64,000 nt of DNA. Source: Onishia taeanensis. GTDB lineage: Bacteria > Pseudomonadota > Gammaproteobacteria > Pseudomonadales > Halomonadaceae. Shown here in pieces: positions 62,048 to 64,000 of this stretch (positions are counted from its first letter, which is position 1; each line of letters begins with the position of its first letter). The stretch is from NCBI RefSeq assembly GCF_900100755.1, contig NZ_FNCI01000013.1:44829-108828 (forward strand). Reading direction: 5' to 3'. A model generated the notes under the pieces. It saw only the letters and a list, made by a program, of their open reading frames with translations, had not been told where the DNA came from and ran no database searches. Made by a program: the position numbers and the translations under genes.

Positions 62048-63037
62048 ATGTGGCAACGACTGTCGTGGCGGCTGCGCGGTTATTTGATCACCGGGCTGGG
62101 TGTGTTGCTGCTGTCGCCGGATGCGCTCTTCGTCAAGGACACTGACGTCGAGGTCGCCACCTTTATGTTCTGGCGGGCCCTGATGCTCGGGTCGGTGCTG
62201 AGCCTGGTGGCCCTGGCACGCTACGGGCGCAAGTTGCCGGCGGCGGTGCGCGCCTGCGGCCCGGCGGCGTTCTGGTGCCCGCTGGCCTTCGCCGTCGGCG
62301 CCTGGAGTTTCGTGATTGCCAACCGCATGACGGCGGCCGGCAACGTCTTGGTGATCCAGAATCTGGCGCCGCTCATCGCCGGGCTGATCGGCCTTCTGGT
62401 CTATGGCCAGCGGCTGCGCCGCCAGACCTGGGTGATCATCTTGCTGTGCGTGGCCGGTGCCTGCCTGATGGCGGCCGGCGAAGTCGGTCGGGGCAACCCG
62501 CTTGGGCTGATAGTGGCGCTGTGCCTACCGTTTGCGCTGGCCATCAACACCACGGTGGCCAGCGCCCAGAAGGGCGTCGATACCACCGTTATCCTGCCGC
62601 TGGGCTGTGTGATGATCCTGCTGCCGGCTTTGCCTCTGGGCGGTGCTATGCTGCCGTCCAGCGATGATCTTCAGCGTCTCGCGCTACTCAGCCTGGTCTT
62701 TCTGCCGGGCGCCTACTTATGCATTCAGACCGGCCCGCGCTACCTGGCAGGTGCCGAGGTCAGCCTGATGATGCTGCTCGAGACCCTGGCCGGGACCCTG
62801 CTGGTCTGGTGGTGGATCGGCGAGGCGCCGGCACTCTTGGCCTTCGTCGGCGGTGCGCTGATCATCGTCTCGCTGCTGGGCGGGGGGGTGCTGGACCTGG
62901 TGCGCCAGCGACGCAAGGCCGCGGCCGGCGCGCTGGATCCTCAGGCATTGCTGGAGGAAGAGGCTGGTGGTAATGCGTCCACCAGCCCGAACTCCGACCC
63001 CGGGCTATTACACCCGGAGGCCGGAGAGAGGTTTTGA
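62048..63037 (+). CDS. EamA/DMT-family transporter
   Basis: This 329-residue membrane protein has about ten helices in two EamA repeats (first repeat with WRALMLGSVLSLVALARYG, second with LLETLAGTLLVWWWIGEAPA) and a hydrophilic C-terminal tail of about 40 residues. The ATG at 62048 follows AAGGAGAGG; earlier in-frame starts lie in the repeat/promoter region. Substrate unknown. It converges on the aldehyde dehydrogenase, with GAGGTTT/AAACCTC spanning the two gene ends. Confidence 0.86.
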   Translation: MWQRLSWRLRGYLITGLGVLLLSPDALFVKDTDVEVATFMFWRALMLGSVLSLVALARYGRKLPAAVRACGPAAFWCPLAFAVGAWSFVIANRMTAAGNVLVIQNLAPLIAGLIGLLVYGQRLRRQTWVIILLCVAGACLMAAGEVGRGNPLGLIVALCLPFALAINTTVASAQKGVDTTVILPLGCVMILLPALPLGGAMLPSSDDLQRLALLSLVFLPGAYLCIQTGPRYLAGAEVSLMMLLETLAGTLLVWWWIGEAPALLAFVGGALIIVSLLGGGVLDLVRQRRKAAAGALDPQALLEEEAGGNASTSPNSDPGLLHPEAGERF

Positions 63038-63045
63038 GCGACTCC

Positions 63046-64000
63046 TTAAACCTCGCGATTGCCGTCGACCAGGCGGCTGACGCCGGCCGGGTTGCCGTCA
63101 CGCAGCGCTTCGGGCAGTAGGCCCTGGGGCAGGTTCTGGTAGCAGACCGGGCGCAGGAAGCGGTGGATCGCCGCACTGCCCACCGAGGTGGTGCGCGAGT
63201 CTGAGGTTGCCGGGTACGGGCCGCCATGGACCATGGCGTGACAGACCTCGACGCCGGTCGGCCAACCGTTGGCCATCACCCGGCCGGCACGACGCTCCAG
63301 CACCGGCAGCAAGCCGCGGGCCGCCTCCAGGTCGCCATCGTCCATCTGCAGGGTCGCGGTGAGCTGGCCTTCCAGATGCTCGGCCACACGCTTCACCTCG
63401 GCCTGATCGGCACATTCCACCACCAGCGAGGTGGCCCCGAAGACCTCGGCCTGCAGGGCCTCGTCGGTCAGGAAGTCCTCGGCGGAGGCCACGAACAGCC
63501 CTACCTGACAGGCATTGGGGCCGTCGCCGGCCGGGCCGCGCGCCACTTCGCGAGCATGGCTGCTGGCCACCAGGCCATCCACGCCCTGCACGTAAGCATC
63601 ATGAATGCCCGGGGTCAGCATGGTCTGGGCGGCAGCGCCCTTCACCGCCTCGCCGGCGGACGCCACGAAGGCATCGAGTGCTTCGCCCTTCACGGCGATC
63701 ACCAGGCCGGGGTTGGTGCAGAACTGACCGGCGCCCATGTTAAGCGAGCCCACGAAGGCCTCACCCAGTTCCTTGCCGCGAGCCTTGAGGGCTTCAGGCA
63801 GCAGGAAGACCGGATTGATAGAGCTCATCTCGGCATAGACCGGGATCGGCTCCGGGCGTTCCTGGGCCGCCTTGGCTAGCGCCGTACCGCCGTTGCGCGA
63901 GCCCGTGAAGCCCACCGCCTTGATGCGCGCATCGCGGACCAGGGCCTGGCCGATGTCATTGCCGGAGCCGTAGATCAGCGAGAACACGCCCTCGGGCAGC
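63046..64000 (-). CDS. Aldehyde dehydrogenase (NADP-type, ketoglutarate-semialdehyde class), 3' part
   Basis: Only the C-terminal 318 residues are in the window; the 5' end runs past the right edge. The catalytic cysteine lies in MGAGQFCTNPGLV, where this subfamily has GQFCT instead of GQxC of ordinary dehydrogenases; AVGFTGSRNGGTAL is the cofactor-binding segment. This is typical of 2,5-dioxovalerate (alpha-ketoglutarate semialdehyde) dehydrogenases, which serve sugar-acid or hydroxyproline breakdown. Confidence 0.88.
   Translation of the reverse strand, partial: LPEGVFSLIYGSGNDIGQALVRDARIKAVGFTGSRNGGTALAKAAQERPEPIPVYAEMSSINPVFLLPEALKARGKELGEAFVGSLNMGAGQFCTNPGLVIAVKGEALDAFVASAGEAVKGAAAQTMLTPGIHDAYVQGVDGLVASSHAREVARGPAGDGPNACQVGLFVASAEDFLTDEALQAEVFGATSLVVECADQAEVKRVAEHLEGQLTATLQMDDGDLEAARGLLPVLERRAGRVMANGWPTGVEVCHAMVHGGPYPATSDSRTTSVGSAAIHRFLRPVCYQNLPQGLLPEALRDGNPAGVSRLVDGNREV

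Overview
The window looks like chromosome from a moderately halophilic gammaproteobacterium, most likely Halomonas or a close relative in the Halomonadaceae. This is inferred from the GC-rich coding style, the N-type ATPase operon, the NasS/NasT nitrate-assimilation cluster and the general flavour of the proteins; no database search was possible. No rRNA, tRNA, CRISPR array, insertion sequence or phage gene was recognised.

Region by region. (1) 1-13.1 kb is a nitrate-assimilation island. On the minus strand are nirD, nirB, a flavoprotein reductase, nasS and nasT; on the plus strand are nasA, a siroheme-forming uroporphyrinogen methyltransferase and a chemoreceptor with a nitrate/nitrite-sensing type domain. 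Both the nirB and nasA transcripts start at a recognisable sigma-54 promoter and then carry a dual-hexaloop RNA followed by an intrinsic terminator. That is the expected target of the ANTAR protein NasT, so the sequence shows a complete regulatory circuit: NtrC/sigma-54 for nitrogen status and NasS/NasT antitermination for nitrate. (2) 13.4-21.9 kb holds cbpA-cbpM, overlapping the start of a nine-gene N-ATPase operon (atpDCQRBEFAG). (3) 21.9-24.4 kb has a LysR regulator divergent from an EamA exporter, and a peroxiredoxin. (4) 24.8-39.5 kb, with an AT-rich leader, is a type I secretion locus: an ABC exporter, a membrane-fusion protein, a TolC-family channel, an unrecognised six-helix membrane protein and a 2858-residue FrpA/FrpC-like RTX protein built from long, near-identical repeat modules. 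(5) 39.5-42.5 kb carries homocysteine methyltransferase and an ABC exporter. (6) 42.6-48.9 kb is an frcBCAK-type fructose (sugar) ABC uptake operon with transaldolase and a divergent ROK repressor. (7) 49-53.8 kb has a MocR regulator with a LysE exporter, an SDR oxidoreductase and a NarK-family nitrate transporter, which probably feeds the nas cluster 40 kb away. (8) 53.8-58.8 kb has an M23 peptidase, pirin, a LysR regulator and glutathionyl-hydroquinone reductase; the last two share a candidate LysR operator. (9) 58.8-64 kb has a YaiI-family gene with a broken partial duplicate of its own 3' end, a DeaD-type helicase, an EamA transporter and the 3' part of an aldehyde dehydrogenase cut by the window edge.

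The best candidates for something worth new work are the pair of NasT-type leader RNAs with different terminator geometry, the RTX/type I secretion locus with its unknown membrane protein and an apparently inactivated self-cleavage site, the repeated LysR operator at the pirin/hydroquinone-reductase locus, and the rearrangement scar at 58.9-59.25 kb.
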